DNA of 62,480 bases from Discostella pseudostelligera (Eukaryota > Bacillariophyta > Thalassiosirophyceae > Thalassiosirales > Thalassiosiraceae): NCBI GenBank assembly GCA_036940085.1, contig JALLBK010000009.1, positions 1 through 62,480 on the forward strand. The letters are read 5' to 3'. Both the position numbers and the translations under genes were made by a program. The notes under the pieces are model-generated. The model did not search any database, was not told the origin of the DNA, and saw nothing but the letters and a program-made list of their open reading frames with translations. Below, one piece after another: positions 10,265 through 22,300 of the stretch. Numbering within the stretch: position 1 is the first letter of the stretch; each line of letters starts with the position of its first letter.

Positions 10265-11918
10265 ATGCCCAAGGAACCAAAGAATAAAATGTCGGGCGGT
10301 GGCACCACCATTGGCCACTCAGTCCGCCACGCTCCACTAGGTCAGGTCATTCAAGATGATGCCAATCGAGGCAAGTTTGCCACACGAAAGATTTCCATAC
10401 AACATGGCAGCGGCTGCGGCGGCGGCGGCAAGTCGAAGAAGAATGCACGAAGTGGAGAGGAGGATGACGACGAGGAGGAATATCTGGATGAAAAGACATC
10501 ACGTAAGATATTGGATTTGAGCCGCGATCAGCGACAGGAGTTGATGATGGAAGAAGAGACGGCGGCGCTACAGCATCCGAAGCAGAAGCAACCCAACAAC
10601 AGCAAGCGTCGACAACATCAAACGACATCATCTTCTATGCGAAAGAATTTCGAGGATGATAGCAGTGAAGACGACGATGACGATAACGATGGTGACGAAG
10701 AAGACGATGATGAAGATCTCATGGTAGAACAGGATGATTCGGGATATGTCACCATGTCTTCCAAACATATTGGATTAACACCCGAAGAGGAGGCATTATT
10801 ATCCAACATGATGGAAAATAACAATAATGATCAAGGCGATGATTTGGAAGGAGTTGGACGAAGGAATTTGGCAGATATTATCATGGCCAAGATTCAGGAG
10901 AAGGAGGCAATGGCACATCGCGGAGATGTGGAGGAGGGTCCTGGTGATGAAGAGGAGATGGGGATGATAGAGCTTCCTCCGAAGGTTGTTCAGGTGAGTA
11001 GAGTGTAGTGTTACTGATCTTCTCTCTAGCTTTACTACTCTTTTTGGATGAGGATAATGCTCATTCGAAAAATTTTATATTTGCTCCAAACCAAATCAGG
11101 TCTACACGGATATCGGCAAACTCCTAACCCACTACACTTCTGGAAAGCTTCCCAAAGCATTCAAAGTCATACCCTCATTACACAACTGGGAAGAGGTACT
11201 CTACCTAACCCGTCCAGACCAATGGACACCTCAGGCAATGTATGCCGCCACACGGATATTCGCCTCCAATCTCAATCCTAAAATGGCACAACGATTTTAC
11301 AATCTCGTATTATTGGATGCGGTCCGTGCCGACATTTATTCGAATAAGAAATTGAATTACCATTATTACATGGCATTGAAGAAGAGTGTGTACAAGCCTG
11401 CGGCATTTTTCAAGGGTATATTGCTACCATTGTGCAAGGAGAATTGTACATTGCGTGAGGCGATTATTGTGGCCAGTGTTTTGCAGCGGGTGTCGATACC
11501 AGTGCATCATTCGGCGGTGGCATTGCATAAGTTGGCATTAATGACAGAGTACAATGGCGCTACATCGATATTTATCAAAACTCTCCTAAACAAGAAGTAT
11601 TCGCTCCCGGCGCCGGTCATTACGAGTTTGATTGCACACTTTGTTCGATTCAAAGATGGTGAAGACAATGAACGCTTGGAGCTTCCGGTATTGTGGCATC
11701 AGGCATTACTGGCATTTGTGCAACGGTACAAAAATGATATTGATGTGGGAGGGAAGGAACAGTTACGGGATTTGATGAAGGTGCATAATCATGCTAAGAT
11801 TACTGTGGAGGTTCGGAGGGAGTTGTTCGGTAGTGCTGCTTGGAGGGAGGAACGAGAACGAACATCATCCGCGACGGTGGTAGCAGCGGAAGACGATGGT
11901 GATTCCATGGTGATGTAG
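10265..11918 (+). CDS. BYSL: Bystin (Enp1 homologue), 40S ribosome biogenesis factor
   Basis: Two exons, 10265-10993 and 11100-11918, joined at CAG|GTGAGT and atcag|GTCTAC in phase 0, give 515 residues. The N-terminal half (1-235) is charged and disordered, with acidic blocks (EEDDDEEE, EDDDDDNDGDEEDDDED) and lysine clusters. The conserved bystin domain covers about 235-500 and contains the family-typical blocks LPKAFKVIPSLHNWEEVLYL, YNLVLLDAVRADI, LNYHYYMALKKSVYKPAAFFKG and HHSAVALHKLA. Bystin/Enp1 binds pre-40S particles and is needed for 18S rRNA maturation and nuclear export. It sits head to head with the purine gene, so nucleotide supply and ribosome assembly may be co-regulated through the shared 362-bp promoter. 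Confidence 0.95.
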
Positions 11919-12658
11919 ATGGGTGAGGCACATAATGATGTTAACTAATTCACTTTCTATGGAGAAGGAGTAGGAGTAGTACTTCTTGTCAACATACGTC
12001 CAGAGAGAGTCTCTGTTATTGACTTGGTGAAGAGAGATTGACTTGGTGAAGAGAGAAGATGAACCGTAAGTGAAAGTCGAATCTTCCACGTGTTTCCTTC
12101 CATCCTATGGTCTTGCACAAGCACCTGGCTGTCGTTAAGCAAAGGAGTGGCTGCGTCATTTCAATGTCATTATGACACCATCGGCCTCGTTTTAGATAAG
12201 TATTATGCCTTGCTCCGCAGTGGAGCCACCCCCCACAATTAAAAATCCGGTTTTTCAAAGGCGGGTAAGGCTTCACTCCGGAGCAATCCATAATAATATC
12301 CCAGCCTATCCTAGCCCAGAAGCCCACACGACACCTCAAGAACAAAACCTCGTGCCGACGTCGGAACTCCAAATCCACACAACAGCATCAGCCTCAACTG
12401 GCTAGGGAGCATGCAAATGCAGACACAATGGCATGAGAATGAGAGATAATTGCCGCGGTAGGAGAGCTTCGGCTTCGTCGCAGCTGGCATGGTCCGAACT
12501 CGAACCCTCTCATCACGGGAGCGAATGCTTCCCCATCCCTACTCAGTTGTTCATGCCACAAAACCATCACCATCACGAGCTCATCAAAAGCCCTCGCTCA
12601 ATAATTTAATGCAATATTACTACCCGTCGTCCTCGGCGCTGCCATATCCAAATAATAA
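11919..12658. other. Intergenic stretch with a 19-bp tandem duplication
   Basis: This lies between bystin and the AdoMetDC fusion gene. It contains a perfect two-copy tandem repeat of TTGACTTGGTGAAGAGAGA (12019-12037 and 12038-12056). A tRNA-like fold near 12485-12558 was examined and rejected. No coding region is supported. Confidence 0.45.
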
Positions 12659-15600
12659 ATGTCCCCTGCCGCCTGCAGCTACACGGCAAGCGGAGCTTGT
12701 ACTTCTTCGGCATCGAAACCATCATCGTATCGCAATAACAACATGGGGGGCAAGCCGGCAATGGTGATGTCGTCGTTTAGACTCTACCGCGCCATCATTG
12801 TATTGCTACTCGCCGCCTCATTGTCATTCTCCGGTGGAACATTGTGTCGCATCATCTGGTTGAGTAAACACTTGGAGGTTTCATCCGCGCATCAGTCTCT
12901 GGGTGACGACGATGTTCCTACGCCACAGTACAGTTCAGACGAGGCTGCGTTAGATGGACAAGAGCTAGTGAGCTTGTCTGTCGGGGACGAAGATGACGAC
13001 GACGATGATGATAATGCAACTCTCCATCTACCCACTGGACAAAGTCTCTTCGTCGATATTAAAAATGCAGACGCAACCTTACTCAACTCAGAAGAGATGT
13101 TGGTTTCGGCTATGACTCAACTACTCAATGAGACCAAAGACGTGCTCCTATCTTACCATTGTCATTCAATGACGCCTATGGGATTGAGTTGTGTAGGAGT
13201 GTCAGTGAAAAGTCATGTGAGTCGGTGTGCAATATTATTATCTCATCTTCCTGTCAAAAGAACTCATTTATTTATTGATGTGTGTTTTCGTAGGTGACTG
13301 TGCATACTTGGCCAAAAGATGGGGTCGTATTCATGAACTTATTCACTGCTACCGACGGTCTATTGGTCCCTTCCATCCTCCCAACCTTAAACACATTGTT
13401 CGGTATCCCTCCTCGCCTTGACTCGTCGTCGTTGGACAATCCTTCTCGGATGCTATGGTCGTATAAGCTTCGCGGATTCCGTGCCGAATTTTCTACTGAA
13501 TACAACATTCATGGCAATCCCTATGAGAAAGAAATCGCATTGGATTATTTGATGCACATTGACTATACGAAGACATCGTTGGTGTCCGAACAAACCGACT
13601 TCCAGCATGTGGATATATACGAAATCACCAAGTCTTTGGAAGCGTATGAAAAATCATTGGCCGACGATGGATCCTATGAGTCTCTTCATCGAGAATTGTA
13701 CCGACCAGATACAGTCCTCTTCCTGGATGGTGTCCAACAGAGTAGCTGGAAGGGAGAAGCGGCATATCACGAGGCATTGGTCCATCCAGCCATGATTGCG
13801 CATCCGAATCCCAAGCGGGTGGCTATCATTGGTGGGGGAGAAGGGGCTACCCTACGTGAAATACTGAAACACAAAACTGTTACCGAGGTTAAGATGGTCG
13901 ATATTGATGGAAGGCTCATTGAATTATGCCGGGAATACTTGCCTGAATGGAACGATTGTAGTGACTTGATTGGGAGTGATTCCGATTCCTGCTTTGACGA
14001 TTCGAGAGCCTCTGTGGAGTGCATGGATGCATTTGGTTGGTTCATCGACAATTTTGGTGAAGAGGAGATGAGAGAAGAAAAGTATGATGTTATCATTATG
14101 GATGCATTGGATCCAGACGATTTCATTGCCATCGTTGGAAACCTTTACAAAGATAATCACTTCGTCGACTCACTTTACAATGGTCTCTCTGACAACGGGG
14201 TGGTAAGTGTTGTCCGATGAATAGTGTGTCAATGATGCCAGTATGGTCGCATCGTATTTTCTCATTTGGTTGGATTTGTCTTTCTCTTACTCCTAGTTCG
14301 TTGTCCAAACTGGCGAGACTGACCAGCTCAGGACGCCTGCATTTGAAATGGGCCCAGATGTCGACAAAGGTCATTTGGTAAGCTTGTGCAATGTGCAATA
14401 TTGCATTAATTCAAACGCATTATTCTCATGTTATCGCCTCGGCCTCTCTAGTTTGGTGCTCTGCAAAGTGCAGGATTCGAAAGCATGCATACATATGTTG
14501 AGGTATGCTTCGAGTTTACTTCACTTGCATTCCTTTCAATTCCAACAACCCAAAGACTCACACGATCTTCCTTTGTCGATCAAAATCAAAAAAGGGACAT
14601 AGTTATTTCTTTGCACCTTGGTCCTATCTAGTTTGCTTCAAAAACTACGAATCAAGAGCGAACTGGTACAGATCTGCTCCGGAACTTGCCGTCGAGCTGC
14701 ATGAGCGCCTTTACGGTACCAAGTCTGGACAGCCGACACTTCGGTACGTTGATGAGTCTACGCTGATAGACTACCAATTGCCATCGAAAGCTCAAGAAAC
14801 CACGTACTGTCGAGGTGAGGACAAGGCAAAGGAATGCGATAGGGTCTCTCGAAAGTATAACTCTGTTCCGTCGTCCGATCTCCAAGTCCGAAAGAGTCCC
14901 ATTGGAGATTATGCCGGGCGTGGATTGTTTGCTGCAAAAGATATTCCTGCCCATTCATATTTGTTTGTGCAGGAGAGCGTCCACTGTTTCTATTTCCTCC
15001 CTTTGACATGGTCTATTATGACAAGTATGCAAATGTGGGCACATGCACATCAACTTCATTACGTAGAATCGAAACTTTCCAGTGTTCTGGTGTTCACCGA
15101 AGGGTATGGATTTATTGCCACCATGCTGGTACGTAAAATGATGTTGAATGCTTCTTGTTGATTGATCACTAACAAATTTCTCTCAACGCACTTATTGTCA
15201 TCGAATACATGTATTCTCTCTAGGGAAAGTTGCACTACACAATCGATTCGGGAATCGGCCTTTTCTGCAACCATGGTTGCAATGGAACCTACAACTTTGG
15301 TACCGATGATTACTTTATGGGCGATGTTAAGATAACAGAAGTGAATGTTGACGATATGGATGACGATCCTCCCGACGTTGTGTTTAACCCAATACGCGAG
15401 CGTCATATGCGCCAATGGCTAAGCACGGGAGATTATACTCTACGTGACATAAGAAAGGGTGAGGAGATTCTTTGTAATTACGTGGATTACATCGATGACC
15501 CAGATGATTGGGACAACGAACTCGCAGCGTGAGTATATCTGGATTGAGGTGTATGCTTAGGAACATACGATGTGACCTAATCTTTCTGCGTTTCATTTTG

Positions 15601-15712
15601 CTTCTGTAGATTGCATGATCAATGCACGGGATCAACCATTGGACAAATATATGAGCATGAGCATGAGCATGCAGCTGAAGTTCGAGAGGAGATGGTGACG
15701 TCGGAACAGTAG
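12659..15712 (+). CDS. Membrane-anchored AdoMet decarboxylase-spermidine synthase-SET domain triple fusion
   Basis: Seven exons are inferred: 12659-13216, 13294-14202, 14297-14377, 14452-14502, 14556-15128, 15224-15528 and 15610-15712, about 859 residues. The 14503-14555 intron is only 53 nt and is the least certain. Residues 44-67 are a signal-anchor helix, followed by an acidic linker. A bacterial-type SpeD domain (about 125-245) has HSMTPMGLSC and KSHVTVHTWP; the Ser of KSH is the pyruvoyl precursor position. An aminopropyltransferase domain (about 290-560) has FLDGVQQSSWKGEAAYHEAL, GGGEGATLRE, VDIDGRLIELCREYLPEW and MDALDP. A SET-type domain (about 642-815) has GRGLFAAKDI, FCNHGC (usual NHSC) and GEEILCNYVDY, followed by a Cys-containing tail. 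AdoMetDC makes the aminopropyl donor and the second domain uses it; SET folds transfer methyl groups from AdoMet. This suggests synthesis and methylation of polyamines in the secretory pathway. The SpeD domain lacks the Glu before the cleavage Ser (Lys) and the catalytic Cys (Ala), so its activity is doubtful. Confidence 0.85.
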
Positions 15713-16257
15713 GTATCCTCGGCACTGACGTATCATACATATTATTGCATGCGAGAGAAATGACAGCTAGAGGCAACAGTGCATGAGAAGGAAGAACTTT
15801 CGAGAGTTGAGATCATGGTCCTTAAATTTTGCTACATATTTTTGTTTGATTGTCGCACCAATGAAAGAGATAGGTATCGCAATTGATAATAGTCTAAACA
15901 TGAAACGCTAGTTTGTTTGCACGCCGATCAATGCGGCAAGCAGCCTCCGAAATACTCTTATTCATCTCATCATTGTGGATGCGATATGCGAAAGCGAAAG
16001 TATTAGAGTAGATTGAGTTGATCGATGAAATCAAAGGTGCAAGGTGGATCTTCAGCGATAAAGATCCATCTTGCTCATATCGGAACAGTACTTATTTCGC
16101 CAAAGATCTATTATTTTGTCGCCAAACATCTGTTTGTGACGCTGCTTTTCTCGTCGCAGCCGACGACCGACACTCGACGAAACTCTTCCCATATTTTCAT
16201 GCTCAATTCATTCAATTTAATCCGTCGCATCCAAAGCCATAACCCATAACCTACATA
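15713..16257. other. Intergenic stretch
   Basis: This is the 3' region of the fusion gene and the promoter of the phosphoesterase gene. I see no gene, repeat or E2F-like element in it. Confidence 0.4.
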
Positions 16258-18727
16258 ATGGTTCCTCGTTCCATAGCGCTAGTGACATCGCCATTACTAA
16301 TCGTTATCCATTGGACGGCAATGGTGACGACCAGCAACCTATGCCGCCTTGCTTCAGTGGAGGCATTTGTCCAGCAGCTGCCGCCGTCGCCCACAACATC
16401 AGCTACTACTACCCTCGTCGGCGGCAGTGACAATGGACACTTCTACTACTACTTGTCCTCGTCGCCGACTAGAAGCAGCCATCGATGTCCGCCTATTCGA
16501 CTTCCGCGATTATTTTCCTCACCAGAATCTACGAACGGAGCTGAAGCAGCAGCAGATATGGATGGTGATGCTACCAAAAAGAAGAAACAGCAAAGCAAGA
16601 GCACTACTACTGCCGATGACACTACCACTTCTTCTTCGGCAGCCACTACTACCACCACAGCAACAGCAGCACCAGCAGTGGGTGCTATTTATGCCTCCGA
16701 TCCCTATTCCTTCGTAGTGCCCATCCTTGGTGATTTGCACATTGATCCACGTAAGATGGAAGATTATACCGTTGGGCGGGAACATATTGTACGAATTATT
16801 GATGAGGCGAAACAAACTCTCCTTCTCAAAGATGATAATAGTGCGTCTTTCAACGGAGAAGATGGTAGTACTAGTAGCACCGTGATGGATAGAGTGGCAT
16901 TAGTCTCGTTGGGTGACCTGGGCGAAAGCAAGAATTGCGATCACAATCCTGACAATCCATTTGAATTATTCGCTGGGACTACCAAATGCCATACCATGGC
17001 AGCGGAATTCTTAAATAGCTTTGAAGTCCCCTACGAGGTAATTGGGGGCAATCATGATTTGGAGGGGATTGATGAATTTGATACCGATGCTAAGAATTTA
17101 CGAAGATTTCTAAAAGCGCATAATAAGACGACTCCACAATTTTGTCGACAGGTGGCTGAGAAGACATTGTTGGTTGGATTGGGGTCGACGGTCTTTCGTG
17201 AGGCAAAGTATACTAGTCATGAGGTAATTATTGATGACGATCAGATACATTGGTTTGAGGAGTTGGTCAAGAGTAAGCCATCCGAGGAGGGATGGCGTAT
17301 ATTTGTATTTTCGCATGCACCACCGAATGGATCGGGAATACGCATCATCCAGGAGAATCATGTCGTGAATGGCTGCTGTTGGTTGAATCATAGTGATGAG
17401 AAGAAGTGTCGAAAGTTTATTGAGATTGTGAGGGAGAATCGATGCATCAAGGTGAGTGCACGAGCTGGTGATTAGCGTAGCGCCTACTACGACGATGTCA
17501 ATCGCTTGCGCAAAAAAATACTCATCATCACGCGAACTGTTACTCTACCTCAATTATCAGGGTTGGTTTTCTGGTCATTTCCATTTGGGACAAGATTACC
17601 AGGATAGCATCACGGTGAGTTCGATCAATGCTTAACAGTAGTTGAAAATAGCAAGATCTCTTGTATCTTGTCTTGCCGTTCCTTCTTCGTCACATGCAAT
17701 GTACATCAGTGCTCATATTGCATCTTTCCATCCAATTCACATCTCGTTCTGCAGTTCCCGACTATCGATCCGAAAGATGGACCACAGCCCAACCGCGGCT
17801 CGTGCACCTTCGCCCAAACTTCTGTAATGCGTGCGGGTACCTCCCGTGATGGTCGGCAACAATCTAGGTTGCTCCGTGGAACCAAGGACGGCTTCGAAAT
17901 ATGCACAATTGATCACAGAAACGATGGCAAGGTTCGTGTCGATGCAACCATCACATACAAAGGAGACTCTGGGGTGGGAGTGTACGCTCATGATGATGAG
18001 GCATTCGATCACGACAATTACTTCAAGGTGTATCAACCGCAGTTTAATGATCACGGATATTGCGCTGTTACCGAGGAGGAAATGTGCCTATTGACTCCCG
18101 ATGCGATTACGGAGGAGACAGTTGCCTGGTGGAAATTAAGCTGCGGACGTGTCCTTGGGGTGGTGAATGGAATGATGCTCGAGTTTGACAAGTCTACACT
18201 AGCGCCTTTGGGGTTGGTGGTGTCTGGAGATATGCTGCTTGGGAAGCAGGTTGCGATTATCGATTCAGGATTGGAGGAGTGTATGATTAACTTCGATGAA
18301 GACGGTATGGATGGAGCCGATTGTGCGGATGGTCCAGAGTCTGCAAATGATGTTAGAGAGCAGGTAGGTCATTATCTTGAGTGAATTGACTATTGCATGT
18401 TCAATATCGGCCTTCTAATCGTTGCTCCATCAACAATTCATACAGGCTGTTCTTGTCTATGATGATAACGGCGTATTTGTTGTCCAACCCAACAACGACG
18501 GATCATACTGGAGAAAAATTGTACGCAACAAAATTGCTCGCATGAAGGAGAAACGCCGCGAGAAGGCAGCGATTGACTTTGCATTGACCTACCTACCCGT
18601 GAGGAGTGAGGAAGAGGCGAAGGAAAAGATTGTCAGTACGTGGGGCCCATATAAGAGTACGAGTGGCGTGGCCAAGAGCACCACCACTGAGGGCTTGAAA
18701 AAGAAGCTGAAAGTCTACTCTAGCTGA
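16258..18727 (+). CDS. Calcineurin-like metallophosphoesterase, probably plastid-targeted
   Basis: Four exons, 16258-17451, 17561-17614, 17755-18363 and 18446-18727, give 712 residues; every junction is in phase 0. The N-terminus has a hydrophobic signal sequence ending LASVEA|FVQQ, with Phe just after the likely cleavage site, matching the diatom ASAFAP-type plastid signal. A Ser/Thr-rich, positively charged presequence follows. The catalytic domain carries all metal-binding blocks of the family: GDLHID near 159, SLGDLGE near 219, GGNHD near 262, FSHAPP near 355 and GHFH (GWFSGHFHLGQ) in exon 2. A long C-terminal part (about 420-712) is not recognised; it alternates beta-like segments and ends in a Lys-rich region. 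The fold hydrolyses phosphomonoesters or phosphodiesters, but the substrate cannot be read from sequence. Related proteins are found in plants and algae, with chloroplast forms among them. Confidence 0.82.
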
Positions 18728-19322
18728 AGGGTGCTCGGTACAACATACAACTGCAAACGTCGATTTCATTGCAATTGTCGGCTGCGTTTCGGAAGACAAC
18801 AAGACAAATCAATTACCATACTTAGTAGATAGTACTGTGAGAACCTTTAACGAGGCTTAGTATCGGCATGCATCATCATCATCCTCCTCCTCCTCCTCCT
18901 CAATGAATCGCCTTGGAGGATCGATTATGCACGTCGCGAGATTGTCCTACACGTGGCCACGTGGCATAGATTTGGCGGGAAATGAGCATTGACTCGAGTG
19001 TGCCCTTACACGTGGCACAGATTTGGCGGGAAATGAGCATGTGGCTTAGATTTGGCGCGAGATAATGACTCGACTCCTTATCATACATATCAACTTTCAC
19101 GTGGAATATTCGCGTTATTGTCTTCCCGCCAATTTCGATACAAATTTTTGCGCGCCAAAAAATTATTTCTGCAGCCAACGGTCTCTCTGCACCTGCACCG
19201 GCGCTTCCACTTGCACTTTCCACACTTCCAGCCAGGCCGCTGCCGCTGGCCGAACATCGCCACCCCCTACGCCGTCGTCTACGCAACGGAGCCATCAGTC
19301 CGCAACTCTACACGAAGGGAAA
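18728..19322. promoter_or_regulatory. Separase promoter with tandem E2F sites and CACGTG boxes
   Basis: Two copies of a 32-bp unit, at 18958-18989 and 19009-19040, each hold CACGTGGCAYAG followed by TTTGGCGGGAAA, a perfect E2F consensus. A third, degenerate copy (19039-19067) has TTTGGCGCGA. A fourth site in reverse, TTCCCGCCAA, is at 19123-19132. This is the strongest cell-cycle-type promoter in the window and fits the mitotic gene downstream. Microsatellite-like CATCATCAT and CCTCCTCCT runs lie at 18869-18900. The open frame of separase runs through part of this region, but I read it as promoter and leader. Confidence 0.6.
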
Positions 19323-22300
19323 ATGATCCGTCCACCGCGTAGACGAAAGCAGCAGCCAACGGCAATCAAGTCGTCGCAGCTCACAGACAGCAGTTTGCCC
19401 GATGATGACGAGTACGCGTTTGGCTCGTCGGCGTCGTCAGCGTCGACAACTATGACAAGCAGAATGCCGAGCAGCAGCAAGAAGTTTGCGTCAGTGCCAA
19501 AACACACTCAGAAAAGTGCCTCCTCTTCTCGAATTACTGCAACTGCAATCGAGAAAGAAAATTCCATCAACGATGATGACGACGACGGCCGCTCACAGCG
19601 CAAGAAGTTAACTAAAGATGTCAATGCCGAAGGTCGGCGACGGCAGCAGCAACAACAACTACCTGCAGGCAACAATACTGTGAAGCTCGATTCCAAAACA
19701 TCAACAATGCGCAATTCAATTGAGCAGCTTAGTGTCAGCATGACAGAATTGCATCTAGGTAGAACCAACTCCGACAAATCAACCACAGTTCAAACTATGG
19801 ATGCTTCTACACACTCTATGCCAGAACAATGTCCCCCCTTCCCACCCATTGGCTACGGAGCTAAAAATATTGCACTATCCACCAACGACAATGATAACAA
19901 GCCAGAATGCATTCTTCGGAATGCTCTACGGACAATTGAAAAATCTAGGGAAAGGGACCTTGTCGGTAGCATGTTTCAAATACCGGCTTTGCTGGCTGCC
20001 ATCGCATCGGCATCATGGTCATTGACACCGTCAGAATATATTCTACTGCTGGATGAAAACTCGACAAAGGTGATGAACATTGCCAAGCAATGCTTGAAAG
20101 TATTGTCTTCCTCCGCATCGGGTAATGCTACGAAAAAATCTGCGTCGAACAACAACAACAACAATTACGATGACGCTAACGATGACTTGGAAATGGCATT
20201 GTTGCGAATGGCACTCTACAGTCTACGATCTATCGTACCCATATTTCTCGAGAGTGAAAAGGATCTATCCAAAGTTCAGGTTTTGATCAAATTATTCTAC
20301 CATTGCGTTGTGATTGCGGGTGATGCATGCCATCGAACTTTTCAATCATTCACCGCATCTATTTCCGCGAGAGAGAAATCTGGGCTTCAAGTAATGTCCT
20401 ACGCAATGATCTGTCTTGGAGCATATGAAGGTCTTGGAACATGCACACCATCACACGACAAGAAGAAATCATTGATGGGTAGTAAACGGGGTGCAGTTTC
20501 ATGGGATGAATTGATACCAGTGCCGGGCTTGGACGAAGAAGCAAACAAGGCATCAACGGCAACGAAGGGGATACCGCAGCAACAATTCGTTAAGATTGCC
20601 ATGGAGTGTGCGTTATGTGCATCTTCTTCCCTTCTCAATCTTTCACTTATTTCGCTTCGGGTAGGAGCGAACGGGATGAATCACCCATGGAGTATTCCTG
20701 ATGATTTTCATTTTGTATCAAGTGTCATTTTCGAGACTTGCTCTGGCGAACATCAGCAGGGTCCGATGTTTCAACAGTTGTTATCGAATGTGGCATTTCC
20801 CTACGTGATGCAATCCCTCTTTGTGGCAAATGCAGATGGTGATTCACTGACCTTTGATGCGGATGCTTTGCGCCATGTGACAAAAGTCTTTCGAATATTT
20901 TGGGATGGTGCCTCGTCTGTGGAGGAGGTTTGTGGTGTCAAGAATTCAATGACCTTGAGATTGAGTTGCTTCGAGATGAGGAAAGATGCCATACGTTTCA
21001 TTCTTCGGACGCTACAAGGAGTGTTTCACTATTGCCATGATTTGTCGAAAGAAATAATGACACCTACCAACGTGAAGGAACTGATTGCCTTGTTTGATCG
21101 AGCATCGTTGTCTGCAATGAAATCCGTGGGCATCTTCGACAAGTCAGCGGGCAAACCCCATGAGAAGAAAAGTGCACTTCTTCATTTCCATGATGTTGTT
21201 GGCAATGAGCTTGATCGAATAGCAACGCAACTATGCTCGGGGAAGTCTCGACAAGAGGGAATACCGCTACCATCGTCGTACTACGAGTACTGTGTGTACA
21301 GATCAATTCATCGGTGGCGACTGCTAGGGTCTGTGCAGAGTGAGCAAGTGCCACCACATCTTTGTCTAGGCAAAAGAACAACGCGAATGAGCAGCAAAGA
21401 GGTGGAATCTCTGGTTGGCAATCATACTTTTACAATAATTCATATCGCTCTTCGGGCACTTCATCACTTGAATTCGGACTCGGATATCGTTGGGATCTCC
21501 GAATCGGATTGTCAGCAGGCAATCGCCAATTTTGAACTTGTCGTCATAAACAATGCTTCACCATCCAGCCACAATCGTTGCAAGAGCTTACTTCAACTGC
21601 TCGATCTGCCGAGGGAGGCAACAAACATCATCTCGAAAGATCAGACTGACAACCCTTACTCCGGGAAAGGTCAATTCATTGCTTTACTGGCATCGGTGAT
21701 CGGGCAATGCATCGCCCCACTAGGCGCGAAACTTTCACAGTCAACAAAAGACCAATCGAAGTGCTTGAATTTCCGCCTGTCATGTGCAGATAGCTGTGTG
21801 AAATCTGCTTCACTTTTTGGTTTAGCATCGGAAGTGTCAACGCCATCTGACAAACATGAAGAATACACCACCCGGGCGGACACACAGTTGCGCAGTAGTT
21901 ATGAGATATTGATAACTGAGATCGGTCGAATTGAGAAGAATAATGTGAATCGCAAAGCTCCTCCCGTTTTGGCCATTGAGATGTTTGCAAAGGTGTGTAT
22001 TCATTCGATAGATCAATCAAAGTGGCGGATGTTCAACTGACTTCATATTTCCCTCATCAATCTCTGATTAGGCTGCTGCTGTTATGGGAAGGCGAAGGTT
22101 TGACAGAATGGTGAGCTGAAAACATACGCATGCATTACAGCACTCATTTCCTCGCAAGATTATCTCAACCTTTGTGACTATTTGCCTTGCAGGAGGTTGT
22201 GGCATCATTGAAGCCTCAGATATTGGCGACCGAGATAATGTCGAGGGTGGCAATCAAGGCGCCAGATGAAGAGTTGTTCAATACCTACCAGCTTCCGAAC

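Noticed and set aside
12016..12378. 120-codon minus-strand ORF between bystin and the fusion gene
   Set aside because: It spans the 19-bp tandem repeat, has no recognisable domain and its composition is unlike neighbouring genes.
12485..12558. tRNA-like segment on the minus strand: GGCATG/CATGCC ends about 74 nt apart and a GGTTCGAG word
   Set aside because: The T-arm and D-arm do not pair, and the anticodon arm is bulged. It does not fold as a tRNA.
19065..19322. Upstream in-frame ATG for separase adding 86 residues
   Set aside because: It lies inside the third E2F-like repeat and the translated sequence is Cys/Thr-rich and unlike separase. It is kept as an alternative only.
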